Part shown: one piece after another, positions 1-11,755 of the stretch
Position numbering within the stretch: position 1 is the first letter of the stretch
Layout of the letters: each line of letters begins with the position of its first letter
Assembly: GCF_004011695.2 (NCBI RefSeq)
Contig: NC_082418.1
Coordinates: 1,178,001-1,242,000, forward strand
Reading direction: 5' to 3'
Length of the DNA: 64,000 nucleotides
Source: Ascochyta rabiei
Taxonomy: Eukaryota; Ascomycota; Dothideomycetes; Pleosporales; Didymellaceae
Program-made: the position numbers and the translations under genes
Notes under the pieces: model-generated
The model's input: only the letters and a program-made list of their open reading frames with translations
What the model was told of the DNA's origin: nothing
Database searches by the model: none

Positions 1-523
1 GCTCATTCTTATATGCTCGTATAAATCGTAGAGCTCATCGAACAGAAACAGTGGCTCGACATGCCTATCGTACAGCAAGCGCCAACGGTAGCATCGCTCG
101 ACTCTCAGACGCCAGGTCTCCCACCACATGCGATGGAGATGTTGTAGATGGGGAGAGGGTGGGTACGGCGAGGGCTAGGGTGGTTGTGTTCAGGTGTTGA
201 GTGAGGGACAGAGAAGACAGGACGGGTCTGGACCAAGGGCGTGGAAGGAGCGACGTAGAGGAAGTGAGACCCGAATCTTGAGTTATAGATAGGGTGAGAT
301 AGTCATTACTAGACATGGCAGAGTAGGCTCAGGCAATGCTTGTTTAAGAGAGGAGAGTGCAGAGAGGAAGCCATGTACAGATGTATTAGAAGTCACGCAT
401 GCTACAAAATCTATCAAACGTTCAAAGAAACCAAACCAAACTTTTCCACAGCAACACAACGCGGTTCACACCGCCTATTGTCCTTTATGCACATAACGCT
501 CGTCAAGATATGTACAACACGAT
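1..523. other. Intergenic, 3' side of ornithine decarboxylase
   Basis: This stretch lies downstream of the ornithine decarboxylase stop and probably includes its 3' UTR. Short open frames occur on both strands, but none has a recognisable motif, splice pattern or favoured codon use. I see no gene here. Confidence 0.6.
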
Positions 524-1919
524 TCAAAGACCCATGAGAGCCTGGGCGCCCGGCTCGCTGCATACGTACACAACATCGTGGCTGTCGGTGAAGCCGTTGA
601 AGCGGGTGGCAGAGCACTTGGTGTACGCACCCATGTCCTCAAAGTACAGCCAATCGCCGACGTCCAGGAGCTCGGGGAAGGTGCTGGACGAGGAGATGAT
701 GTCAATGCCGTCGCAGGTTGGGCCCCAAATCGAGTACTCGACTTGGGACGGCGTGTCGTAGCCCGAGCGGCGCGCGTCGTACAAGACATCGTTGCCTGAC
801 TTGAGGACCCTTGCGACAGGGTGCTGGTGGTCAAAGATGATGCTCGAGAAGTTGCCGTAGACGCCGTCGTTCAGGTACAACATGTAGTTGGTCGTGCCCA
901 GAGTAGCGTCGGTGACAGTGCGACGGGCAATGACGTGGCAGGCGATGGTGAAGGCCGTGGAGACGTAGTAACGTCCAGGCTCGCCGATGACGCGAATGTG
1001 GGGCGGAAAGTACTCGTCCAAGGAGGCAGACAAAACCGCAGCCATGGGCTCGAAAGTGGCATCGCCAGTGAAGCCACCGCCAACGTCCAAAGTATGCATG
1101 TTGAAGCCAAGGGCAGCCGCTTGGTCGAAGACAAAACGAGCGTCCTGCACGGCCTTGATGAAGGCCTTGGGGTCGGATGCGCCGGAGCCCACGTGGAAAG
1201 CTACGCCCACAACATTGAGCTCCAGCTTTTTCGCAAGCTCTAGCAACTCGCTGGTCTGATCCATGGCAGCACCGAACTTCTGGCTCAGACGGCACAGACT
1301 GGCCGTGTCGTCGGTGATGATGCGCAGATACAGCTCAGCACCAGGGAAGAGCTGCTTGGTCTTGTAGAGCTCGTCGGCATTGTCAAAGGTCATTTGCTTG
1401 ACACCAGCATTGGCGGCGTAGCGGACGTACGACTTGGTCTTGCAGGGCTGCGCGTAAATGATGCGAGAGGGGTCGACGCCAATGTTGAGGACTGTCTCGA
1501 TCTCGTTCTTGGAGGCGCAGTCGAAGCCGAGCCCAAGCTCCGTCATGAGGCGCAAGACTTGCGGGTCCGGGTTGCACTTGACGGCTGGTCGCATGTTAGT
1601 AAAGACAAGGTACTGTAGGGGCGATGGGCTGCGGCTCACCATAGTGTGGCTTGACACGAGCCAGGTTCTTCTTCCACCGCAGGTGCTGGCGGTAGACCTC
1701 GCCCAGATCGGCGACGAAGAAAGTGTCCTCGTCGCCGACATCACAGACATCGTGATCGATAGCCTCGACACGGTTCTTCAAAGCTGCGCCAATGAGCTGC
1801 TTGGCTTTTCCCACGCCATGGTTGTCGACGCTGCCAGGGGAACAGTCGTTGAAGTACGATTTGTGATTCAACGAGATGTTGTATTCCTCTGGAGGGGGCG
1901 TAAGAGCAGAAGGTGCCAT
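524..1919 (-). CDS. Ornithine decarboxylase (PLP-dependent, fold III)
   Basis: Converts ornithine to putrescine, the first committed step of polyamine synthesis, in the cytosol. Exon 1 is 1919-1640 and exon 2 is 1584-524; the 55-bp intron starts GTGAGC, has an ACTAAC branch site and ends CAG. The product is 446 aa, the usual size. The junction completes the pyridoxal-phosphate lysine signature AVKCNPDP (Lys96). Further on are the HVGSGASDP segment, the glycine loop LDVGGGFTG, the phosphate-binding EPGRYYV and the C-terminal WGPTCDGID with the active-site Cys (about 384) donated across the dimer. The ATG at 1919 (MAPSALTPPP) is the only sensible start. Lysine/arginine decarboxylases of the same fold are alternatives, but the motif set is that of eukaryotic ODC. 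Antizyme-type control is known for the family; no antizyme gene is in this window. Confidence 0.96.
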
Positions 1920-3051
1920 TCCCTTACTAGTGGCCAGTTGGGGAGCAGCTAGTAGTGATTAAGAGGGGTTGCTGGATGGCGAAGGGGCGTTAAGGCGGCT
2001 TGAAGGGCGCGAAGCCGAGGCTCGTTGTCGGGCGAGGCCTCCTGTCAGACTGTTCCTCGACGGAACAGACCGCAAAGAGCGTGCTATGCGGCAGCTGAGA
2101 TTCGGGCGGCACTGGGGACTGGTTGTTGTACGAAAACAACACGCGCTCGAGTTCCTTCCTAGAAGTGTGTGGCAGGCGGCGGGGGGATGTTGTTGAAGAC
2201 GTGTGGCGCGGGTCGTGCAGAGACAACTTGAAGATTGATCAGGAAGAGGTGGCCGCGAGCCGTCTTTAAGGGAGGCCTTTGATAGCGACCAAAGGCTGTC
2301 GGTGCGGTATTTTACGTGAGCAGCGAACGACAGTCGCGGAGTGATCCAGCGGCTGTGAAAGGCAGAGACGAGACGGTGAGAGGAGGTGAGGTGAAAGGAA
2401 CGGAGCGGGTGGCTGCGCTGAAAATTGGACTCCCCCGCCAAGTGTGTTCATGGAAGGGATCCATGCGTTGCCTGGATTCAGGGCAGCGTCACAGCCATTG
2501 GGCATCTGCGGAGGCCCCACACTTCAACAAACCACTCACAGCTGCGTCATTGACCCGTCGATGATCGGGCGCATTCTCAGGCACGGCTGGAGCAGGAAAA
2601 AAGTGGGATCCTCGGTGCGCCTTGTCGAGTTAGTCATTTCCACTCCTGCTGGTTCCGGAGATCGACACAATTTGCACACACACATGCATTGACTTGTGTT
2701 GACAGCTGTCACAATACCCATACTCGTTTGCACGTGCTCTCACATTCCTCGGCCCTGTTGACCACGACGCGCTTTTTCGACGCACTTGGTCGATGCACCC
2801 TGTCGATGCACTTGTTTGGTCGATGCACTTTGTCGATGCCCCTTGTCGATGCACGTTCATCACAAGTACGCAATGCAATCAGAGCAGCAACCACCAATAG
2901 CAAAAGGTCATAAATGTGTTCGTTTCAACGCTGCTTGTATGTGCGTGGGTAGGTTCCGGAACGCTATCTAAACGCTCATAGGTGCTCGAATCGAAGGTCA
3001 TTATTAGTATCCTATTCCAACGCCGTCCAACGTAAATGCAGGTCAAGGCTT
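1920..3051. other. Intergenic, promoter side of ODC
   Basis: Lies between the ODC start and the stop of the next minus-strand gene, so it should hold the ODC promoter and 5' leader. It contains a 13-bp tandem repeat (listed separately). Small open frames on both strands look random. Confidence 0.55.
2777..2858. repeat. 13-bp minisatellite, about six units
   Basis: Six head-to-tail variants of TCGATGCACYYTG begin at 2777, 2790, 2803, 2820, 2833 and 2846. One unit is expanded to 17 bp and the first carries TCGACGCAC. The array is about 0.9 kb upstream of the ODC start codon and close to the 3' end of the neighbouring gene. Confidence 0.85.
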
Positions 3052-6000
3052 CTATTGCCGCTGTACGAATATCGGCACATCAGACCGATCCACGCCGTAG
3101 CTCTGCTTGAAGTGCATGCTCTTCGGTGCGGCGTAGCTGTGCAGCTGCCGGGTGCCGGCTGAGCCACCAATCTGGCCACGGCCGTCGTGGTCATAGTCGA
3201 GCCCACCACTGAACCGCCCAAACGTAGTCAACTCATGCGGCGTGTAAGACATTGGGCGAGGACGACGTGCAGGTGCGGTGTTTTCTTTAGCTTCAACCGT
3301 TGGTCGCGCTCGCAGGATGCCGCCGATGGACTGGCGACGCTCGCTCCATTGCATGGCGTGCTGCTCCCAGTTGACCGTGTGCTCCCAATCGACGTTCTTG
3401 TGAGCTGACGGCGGTCGTGTGTGGTTGTGCCTCAGCGGTGACTGTGGACGGGAATTTGCGCAAACGCGAGACTGGTTCGCTGCTGGAACATTTGCGTTCT
3501 CCAGTCTGGGCTTGGCCGATAGTGGCGCTGGGTACTTGGAGTGATCGATGGTTGGCATTGGTGGAACCTCGTCAAAAGAGAAGGTTTGCGGACGACGCTT
3601 CGATCGCTTCGCCTCACCGATCTCCATCTTCGGCTTTCTGCGTGGTTTGCGCTGCTGAGGCATTTCTGGCATCTCTGCTTCGGGGAGAGCACGATCCTTG
3701 CTGCGCATGCGCGCATATTCTGCGGCAGTGTCGGAACTCATGCTCACCACTGACTGTGACCGTGATCGTGCTTGACCAAGCTGATGAGGATGTGTGGGGT
3801 GCTCTGCTGCCTCTCTCTGGAAAGAACCAAACATCGAAGGATCGTACGGTGAAGCACCGAGCGATACCGCGATGGTACCGAGATCAAGCACCTTGGGTGA
3901 GGGAATTTCTTCTTCGTGCTCGTCTGCCGTCTTTCCTGTCATCGACTTCCTCCGGAAGAAGGACATGCTTCTGCGGCGACTACGAGTTGGCGATGCAGGT
4001 GTGTCGTCGGGCTCAAGCTGGATTGGTATCGAGACCGAGTCGACAAGGCTGAAGTCAGCTGCGAACTCAGCTGAGTTTACGTGGTCTTTGCTGGGGTAGG
4101 TGTGAGTCAAACACTCCATGCCAGGTGTGGTTGATAGTCGTCGAGTAAACTTGACTCTTACGTTGTCCGGAACTTCAGGAATAATCTCGCGGCTTGGCTG
4201 GGATGACTGAACGACAGGAAGCTGAGGCTGCGATGGCCGGCGCTTCTGTAGGCGTTTCGTCTGCCTCGGTAGCGGCTTCTCAGAGCTCTTAGAAGTCACT
4301 GATTGTGGTGTACTGGGCGCAAGCACCGAGTCCATAGACGGTAGCTCTGCAACTTCCCGAGGGATGTCTAGCGACAGTGTGCGGCCGTGTCCGTGTCTGG
4401 GTACAGTGGCTAACAGAGTCCGTTCGGTATGATCCAGCAACCCTCCTTGAACAGGCAGTTCGAAGCTCATCGTCTGTCTTCTGTCGGCACTGTATTTGGA
4501 ATGCGGCGATTCGTCAAACGCTGGAACAACCACTCGAAGTGCGCTGGGGTGTTGCTCGCTTGTGAACGCTCTTGAGCTGCCACCAGATGAGCTGACAGAA
4601 GAATAGCCAGAATCGGATGTTCTTGGTGACGGCCGGAGCATCTGATGCTTGGGTGTTTCCAACGTATTGACGCTCGTGGCTGTGGAAGGAGGTGAGAGTT
4701 CGGTCACATCAGTGATAGTTGCTGACAATTCCACGAGGTCTTTGTGTGGCTGAGATTGTAGGTCTTCGAGAAAGAGTTCGTCGGTTACTGCTTCCTGGTC
4801 CTGCCAGATGTTGTGTACAACCATGCGATTTCCAAACGGACTGTATGGGATGTAAGCCTGATAATCTTTGGCAAGAGTATCAGCACTCTGGGATGACCGC
4901 CTTGTGCTGATAGCAACGCTCTGCGGCCGCTTTCTTGGTTTGATCTCTGGTTTGATGTAGGTGATGGGTATCTTTTCTTCGCCTGCTGGGTCTGGGGTGC
5001 TTCTCGCCTTGCTGTCACGCAAGCCAACAGCTGACCTACTCCTTCCATGCGCATCTTTCTTTTCGTTCTTCGCAGCCAATGGACTACGGCTGGATTCAGT
5101 TACCGAGAAATAGTCGTTGTTCTTGTTGGCTTGGGCAACGCGCTGGATATTAATCGTGCTTGATGCAGGCGAGGCGGCACCGTTGACGACCATCAGTGAG
5201 CCTGGCTTGTACATGCCCAGATGGGAATAATCCAGCTCTCCAGGAGTCTGCGCTCGACTGTTGTCTGCTAGATCCAGAGCTAGTAGGCGACCCGGAGGAG
5301 AAAGTCCTTGCTGTGGAGCTCGCCATTTGAATTCATCTTCGGGGTTCACGTCCGGCGCCTTCCATGAGTTCCATGTCCGGCGTTGGCCATTGACAGGCGA
5401 GATGCGGGTCGCCACGCCTGGTGTCTGAACGAGCGACTTCCTCCTCGTCAATGCGCCGCTGATCTCTGGGCTGGACCTGTCGTACTCTTGTTCTGAAGCG
5501 GCCACCGATGCTGTTGGACGTTCCAAAGCTTCGCCTGTAGCAAATGCTGTTAGAAAGAAGCTACATGTAGGACGGTACCTGTGGGTGGATGGCCGATATG
5601 TGCCACCAGGAGTACTTACGCAGCGCTGCCAATTCCTCGGGAGACGCATTCCGTTTGACTTCTTGCAGTAGCCTTATCGCCGCATCAATGTCCGGTTGCG
5701 TAGTCGAGGCCAATGAGACCTTGGAATCCGGCAGGTTCTTGAGGTTGGCTGTCGAGTTCCGTCTGCTTCGTACAAAAGAGCGCAATGCAGAAGCCGACCT
5801 TGAATGCGCACGTGAGTTTGATCTTGAAACGACTGTCGAGCGACGTCCGCGCCCCTCCGCTACTCTTTCGGTGTCGAATGTGTCTTGATCGGGCCCAGTT
5901 GCTGATTCGGCCTCTTTGCTTGCTGGCCACAGCATCGAGTCCCTAATCTGTTGCCGATCTGTCGCACTCGAGTCCGCATACTGTGGTGAGTCCGGGCAAG

Positions 6001-6154
6001 GGATGTCGCTATTGACGATAGGACTTGCGGGTTTCGAGTTCGAGTTCGAGTTCGTGTTTGTCCTCGGCTTCGATAGGCGGTTGTGTTGAGGGGTGCTCTG
6101 GCCGTTGTACGTCTTGCTACGGCGTGCGACGCGGTCCTTGAATTGAGAAAACAT
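3052..6154 (-). CDS. Ser/Pro-rich protein of unknown function, 1005 aa
   Basis: Exon 1 is 6154-5620 and exon 2 is 5534-3052, joined across an 85-bp intron (GTAAGTAC ... CTAACAGCATTTGCTACAG). I do not recognise the protein. It begins MFSQFKDRVARRSK, then has Asn/Ser repeats, many Arg/Ser-rich patches (such as RSNSRAHSRSAS) and a possible short helix around DAAIRLLQEVKRNASPEELAALR just before the intron. The rest is mostly disordered, with several basic Ser/Arg tracts that resemble kinase target sites, for example RRRSMSFFRRKSM. There is no signal peptide or membrane segment. The gene is divergent from the Sfk1-like gene at 8.0 kb. The long open frame and clean intron make it a real gene; function is open. 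Confidence 0.85.
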
Positions 6155-8006
6155 ATTTACAGAAAAGCTATGGACAAGAATACATTGAACGAACGGCTAA
6201 CGCAGACGCTGTCAGTCCCAGGAACGAATGCGGGGGTGATCTTAAGACATGCGCTCGCCCTATATCAGGCTTGAGGATGGCCGGGACACTTGCAGTGTGG
6301 GGGCTGGGATAGTGTTCGACTGGAAGCTTAGTGCAACGCGGGCAACATGGAGCTCACGGCTTGTCTAAGTAGGAAGACATGCAGCTCTCCTCAAAACAAG
6401 GCGCCTGGGTCGGTCAAGGCCCGCCGACCTGCATCGCGTCTTGTCAAACGTACGATTACGAGTCTGTGCATGTCGCAAAGTGGAGAGTGCAGCGAAGCAG
6501 CAACAAACTTGGAAGAACTCTGGACTTGAAACCAGGCGCCTCCACCCGCATCAGCGATCACGCCTCGGCTGCCAATCAAGCAACGAGGACACAGGAGGCT
6601 GCGCAATGTGCCAGCCAATGAATGTAAAAGGGTGCGTGGCTGAAAGCTTGACCCCAGTGTCGATCTCGTGTCACGGCTCGTTGTCCAGGTCCAGATCCTG
6701 GATTCCGAAGTGTGCACTGTGAGGCTCGCAATTCAAGCCAGCAATTCCCTGAAGCTCTGCCAAATTTCCATGCGCGATCCTCCCAAAATACCGATGCACA
6801 ATGGGGATTGCAGAATCTTTGCAATTTCTGTGTAGGGAACATGGGTTTCCCACAGCGCACTCTCGCATCGGCCCGCGATAACCAGAGTCTGCTGCCGTTG
6901 ATTGCATGAACGATAACGGCTTCCTGGATGGAAGTCAACGCCAGCGTTCGCTGAGGCCTGGACAGGGACGACTCGAGAGACACGGGATCTTGCTGCACGT
7001 GTCAATTTCGCTGGAGTTGCATCTTCATTTCACATCACAGGATGTAAATCACCGTCATCGCAATTCTTCCATGGTCTCTCGGAGAATCCCATATTTGCAC
7101 GTGCCATCGTTGCCAAGTGATCTCGGTCTGAACGGCGATTCGTCCTTTCATGCGTCGGTGGTTCAAGTTGCAGTTCGACCTTGGAATCAGAGAGCCGACC
7201 CGGACGCGCACGCCAGGGCAGTGCTGCAGACAGCGTAACTCTTGACTTGTAATGACATCGCCATCTAGCGGTGCCTGGAAAACCGGACAAGCAACCGCGG
7301 TGCTCGTTCGGAATCGGCGGTATCGTGAAGCGAACGCGCTGCCGAATTGCCTGCCGTCTTTCCCGACTTTGGAGATAAAGGCCTGGATCCCACTACCTCT
7401 GAAGAGTGATGTTGAAACCGCAGTTGTCAACGCACACATCCTGCACGGTTGCCCGTGCAGGGCAGAATGGGGCGCACGACCGATTGACCAACCGCTGCGG
7501 CAATCGATCGTGCCTGCCGCAGATGCACCCGTTGTCAGCTCAGCGCCCCCAGCAACGTCAACCACATTTCGTCCCTTCACGGCCACCGCCTTGCAACGGC
7601 CACCGGAAGCACGCGTTTTCCGTAGATGAAGGCCTCCACACTTACCCTGCATCCAGTGACGTGGAGACGATGCGCAGCCCGTCGGACGGTCGCAGATCGC
7701 GGGAGCTGGCGGAGCCTACAAGGCAGTGACGTCAAGCTTCGCCCGACAGCCATAATAGCGTGTGTGGGATTCATTTGCGCGCAAGACCAGCTTTTCGTTG
7801 TTTCTGCGACGACCCTTGATTCATATACATCATTCTGATCTGCCCAGGAACTGCCCTGTTCACTTTCGGCGGCCTCCTACTCGTCTTCGACACGTAGCGA
7901 ACGCGCAGCTTCCACATCCACGTCTCAACGCAAGTGCCTATTCGACTAGAGAGACGACTCCTCTGCACCCCTTAGACCGCCGTCTTACCGCCTGACGTCA
8001 GCCATC
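6155..8006. other. Divergent intergenic region
   Basis: Separates two divergent genes and should hold both promoters. The largest open frame inside is on the minus strand at 7035-7652, opposed by plus-strand frames over the same bases, with no recognisable motif. I call no gene. Confidence 0.5.
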
Positions 8007-9013
8007 ATGTTGGTGGCTTCGTTTTGGGTTGTGCCCATATTCAGTTCGGTAGTATGGATGGCCATGTTAATCACAATGCTGGCCTATTGGAGCGCGAAGG
8101 GACACCCAATACTACCTACTATGGCGGACCGGCCGTCGACAATTCCTTACATCTCTGGTATGCTCACCCTGTTGTGTCTGCGGTCAACGTGCATCAACTC
8201 TAACGTGGTCCAGATATCGGTGCACAAACCCTCAAGCCTATGTTCATCGCCATGTCCGCAGTCACTGTGGTTACGTTCGACCTTGCCTTCATTCTCGAGC
8301 GCTACCTGCGCCATGCTGGCAAGCTCGCGCCCAACACTTCGGTCTGGCAGAAGGTCTATTCTATGATCAGCACAATAGCTGCAATCGTAGGCGCAGTCGG
8401 TCTCATCCTCCTCACCATCTATGACAATTACCACCACGACCGCATGCACAACATTTGCTTGGCCGTTTTCATCATTGGCTACATTGTCAGCGCAATCTTC
8501 ATCTGCTGGGAATACCAACGTCTGGGAATCCATTACCGCGAACACTCGATTCTCCGCATATCCTTCTGGGTCAAGCTCGCGTTCATCATCGCAGAGATCA
8601 TCCTATGCATAATTTTTGGTGTTACCCAGATATACGACTACTATAACGTAGCCGCTGTGTTTGAGTGGATCATTGCCTTTGTTTACACCTGGTACGTGTT
8701 GAGCTTCTTCATCGACTTCCTGCCCGCAGTACGCGGCAAGCACCACCAAAGCTACCAGACCGAGATGCAAATGGCCGAGGAGGCTGGACCTCAACCCAGA
8801 ACCATGGGCGACGGTGCGGCTGAGAGCCAACAATACTTCCGCGGTCAGCCGACAAATGATGTGCCTCACGTCGACGGCAACGGACGAATTACCGATGCGT
8901 ACACCAACGGCTACGGCAATGGAGAGCCTGGTCAGAACTTCTATCCCAACGCCAACGGCTACAACAACCAGTATCCTAAGCCAGTGGCGCCTCTACCATC
9001 GAGGAACTTCTAG
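8007..9013 (+). CDS. Sfk1/DRAM/Frag1-family membrane protein
   Basis: Exons 8007-8157 and 8214-9013 flank a 56-bp intron and give 316 aa. The splice joins PYIS to DIGAQTLKPMFI, matching the conserved first loop of the Frag1/DRAM/Sfk1 family. About six hydrophobic segments follow: near residues 5-25, then FIAMSAVTVVTFDLAF, STIAAIVGAVGLILLTIY, NICLAVFIIGYIVSAIFI, WVKLAFIIAEIILCIIFGV and WIIAFVYTWYVLSFFIDF. The last 80 residues are hydrophilic and rich in Asn, Gly and Tyr, as in fungal Sfk1 relatives. Yeast Sfk1 supports plasma-membrane PI4-kinase function and lipid asymmetry; a similar role here is inference from family membership. The start has little upstream choice. Confidence 0.85.
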
Positions 9014-9890
9014 GCAGCTTTCCTACGACTATTTTCATGTTTGCATGCCTTTTCCTCTGTACATACCCGCCTTTGTTTTGTATTAGTTAGCGTCGAGACG
9101 AGCGATGACGTGCGTCGACTTTGTTTATGGCCTAACGATATATCGTATCTTGAGCAAGGTCTTTCTTTTGTGTGCGCGTACTGGCAAGGGTTTATATAAA
9201 CATACCATGGACTCCTGGACAATGGGAGGTTCCTACTGCATAGATAGAGCTTACCTAATCAACGATTGAAAACACGCCCTCTCTCGTATGTATGGGGTTT
9301 GAAGTCATCCGCCAAGTGATATAGGTGAATCAAGTGCCACATGGCGTACAACCTGTCTGGGTTGTCGTCTCGTCTGAGTATCAATGGCAGTTATTTCACG
9401 AACGATGACTATTCGATTCTCCACGTACAGCAATCACCTGCCTCGTATCACAAGCCTGCAGCCTACTCTTCGGTACACATCACCTGTCAACACAGCGGTA
9501 GAAGGGAATTTCTCTTTTGCTGCTACGTCGTAACACGTCGTCGCCAAGGGGCAGGCAGGCAGGCAGGCAGGCAGACAGGCAGGCAGGCAGACAGGCTTGT
9601 CCATGTCAGCACTGCTATTTCCGTTTGCCGTTTCCAGCGCCCGTCCATCGAGCACGGCGTCATTGATCTTTGCAACTCGTGGCCTGAAATCGATATCTGC
9701 AGCTGCGGGTGCCGTTTTGCTTCGCTGCTGGGTTTGTGTCGGCTGTGGCTGGATTGTGTGCCTGCGAAAGAAGAAGGGAAATGTCTGGATCCTGCCGTTG
9801 TGCGTCTTGGGTACGCCGTCTGGAATGTGTGTGTGTGTGTAGATTCGATATCGTGCTAGAGACTGCGTGCTTCTACGCAAAGGGACCACG
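9014..9890. other. Convergent intergenic region
   Basis: Lies between the stop codons of two convergent genes, so it is mainly 3' UTR. It holds a CAGG microsatellite and a short GT run near 9827-9841. I see no gene. Confidence 0.6.
9550..9596. repeat. (CAGG)n microsatellite
   Basis: About eleven tetranucleotide units, mostly GGCA, with two units changed to GACA. It lies in the convergent 3' region. Confidence 0.9.
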
Positions 9891-11297
9891 CTATCTCCTC
9901 GAGCTCTTGTCGTCTCTATCTCTCCTCCTCCCTTCACTTCGGTCGTCATCGTAGTCTCGCTCCTTTTTCCTCCGCCGTCGGTCGTCAGAGTCGCGGCTTC
10001 GACTTCTGTCCCGTCTGGCGCGCTTGTCCTTTGAATCGCGGCTTCTGCTCCGGTACCGATCGCGCCGCTTGTCGTCGCGAGGACTGCGGCTCCGGTCTCT
10101 CCTGTCGCGATCTCTGCGCTTCTCTCTCCTTCGTTCGCTGTCGTAGTCGTCTTCTCGGTCCCTGCGCTTCTCCCGCCGTCGATCACTGTCGTTGTTGTTG
10201 TTGTTGTTATCGTACTTGTTTCGCTGGCGGTCGTCCTTACGGTCCCTTTCGCGTCTTCGTTCGCTGTCGTAATCGTCATCACGCCGCCGGTCGCGATCTC
10301 TGTTGTCTCGCCTGTCTCTCCTCCGCCCGCTCTTCTCATCGTCATCATCGCGCCCGCGCGAGTCCTTTGAGGGTTTCTCGTCTTGTACGAGGTCCTGGCC
10401 CTCCAATTTCGCCTTGAGCTCTTCTTCTGTAATGACCTCGCCCGTCTTTTTGTTCCGTAAAGTAACGGGGTTGTAACCTTGCGCCGCATCTTTGTCTTTA
10501 CCCTTCTTGCCTCTCGCCTTACTGTTGAATTCACCCAGCTCGACATCCTTAGCAGCATCCTCCTTTGCGCCGATGCCCAGCAGTGCAGGCCGGCGCTTAA
10601 TTTCTTTTGGTGCTTTCGCGCCGTTCTTGCGTGACTCTCCATCGCTGTCCTTCCAGCCCATGCCGCGCAGCATTGCCAGGCCAAAGCCTTCAATGGGTGT
10701 AGCCTCGTAGGCGTCGAGCGAGGGCTCGTCGGGGGCCTCGTTGAGATCGTTTTGGAGGGCTTCTTCGTCAGTTATGGCGGGGACAATGCGCGAAGCGTCG
10801 GTGGATTTGCCATTGAGGAGGGATTCGAGAGCCTGCTTTTCGAGCCGTTGCGCCTCCGTCAGGTTGTCTTGTGGATCTACTTCCATAGGTTCTGCAGGTT
10901 CGGTAACTCCGTTTTCTTGCGCTTCTTCTGGTTTCGCTGGTACGGTAAGTCCATATACGACCTCCTTCTCCGGTTCCTCCATTACGACGTCGACACTCTG
11001 TTGTTGTGTATGCGGCGCCTTCTCCAGTTGCTTCTTCCGCGCTTCTTCGCGCCAGTTACGATTTGGCAATGAAGGTATGACCAGCGGCCCTTGCTTTTCT
11101 TTGGGGCCATTGATATCGATTGCGCCGCCTGCTGCTACGTCGAATCCTGAGATCTCTTGCTGCTTGTTTGTGTCGTCGGGCTCGTCGTCGCCAAGAAGCG
11201 CTTTCTTTGGTTTTGCGTCCTTCTTCAAAGCGATTGATTTGAGGCCTGGCTTCGCCTTTAGGCCGCCCAGCGACATCTTAAAGCCGCCCGCGGCCAT
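9891..11297 (-). CDS. Spp2/GPKOW-like G-patch pre-mRNA splicing factor
   Basis: A single-exon gene of 468 aa. The G-patch (EGFGLAMLRGMGWK, about residues 203-216) follows the typical acidic lead-in and YEATPIE, which is the Spp2/GPKOW arrangement. Spp2 binds and activates the DEAH helicase Prp2 in the spliceosome before the first step. The N terminus (KMSLGGLKAK) and the WREEARKKQLE segment also fit. The last 130 residues are almost entirely Arg/Asp/Ser repeats (RDRRDRSRSPRDD type), an RD/RS-like tail. I start at 11297 because CACCATGGC is a strong context; the same frame is open 19 codons further to 11354, and a downstream ATG lies at 11276. Confidence 0.9.
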   Translation of the reverse strand: MAAGGFKMSLGGLKAKPGLKSIALKKDAKPKKALLGDDEPDDTNKQQEISGFDVAAGGAIDINGPKEKQGPLVIPSLPNRNWREEARKKQLEKAPHTQQQSVDVVMEEPEKEVVYGLTVPAKPEEAQENGVTEPAEPMEVDPQDNLTEAQRLEKQALESLLNGKSTDASRIVPAITDEEALQNDLNEAPDEPSLDAYEATPIEGFGLAMLRGMGWKDSDGESRKNGAKAPKEIKRRPALLGIGAKEDAAKDVELGEFNSKARGKKGKDKDAAQGYNPVTLRNKKTGEVITEEELKAKLEGQDLVQDEKPSKDSRGRDDDDEKSGRRRDRRDNRDRDRRRDDDYDSERRRERDRKDDRQRNKYDNNNNNNDSDRRREKRRDREDDYDSERRREKRRDRDRRDRSRSPRDDKRRDRYRSRSRDSKDKRARRDRSRSRDSDDRRRRKKERDYDDDRSEGRRRDRDDKSSRR

Positions 11298-11755
11298 GGT
11301 GGTAAGAGTGTAAGTTGTCCAAAATTTTGCTGCAGTCTGGAAGCGTTTGCTCAACCCGAACGCGATGTAACGTTGAAGCGCGCGATTTGAGGCCCGTGAT
11401 CCAGGGAGAGGTGTTCAATTCAGGGCGTTGGCGTTGCCTAAGCTAAGTTCTCTCCGGCACCGAAAACTTGCCCTGATGACATCGATGCTTGGCAGGGTTC
11501 AAGGCAGGCAGGGTCATCACGTGCTAAGTAGTTCCAACGCAAAAAAGAGGTGCTTCCCATAGTCTTGAGATCAGCATGTTCAGGGCGATGCATTTCATGT
11601 ATGCAATTCATTCAGTCATAAAGCTATGCTCTTTCAGGAGGGAAGTCCCAGGTATCAATACGCACAAAAATGTCTGCTAACTGAAGTCTACCTACAAATC
11701 AACCACCACTTCGAAGTAAAGACGAGACTTGCTCTCGCTCCTTCTCTCGTCAAAT
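11298..11755. other. Short intergenic region
   Basis: Lies between two minus-strand genes: promoter of the Spp2-like gene and 3' side of the next. Nothing recognisable. Confidence 0.55.

Noticed and set aside
7035..7652. Minus-strand 205-codon frame in the divergent gap
   Set aside because: No family motif, no splice context, and equally open frames on the opposite strand.
9434..10693. Minus-strand 419-codon frame overlapping the Spp2-like gene
   Set aside because: It is another frame of the same repetitive RD/RS coding region, with Thr/Glu/Arg repeats and a tail in the 3' UTR microsatellite. The G-patch is in the accepted frame.
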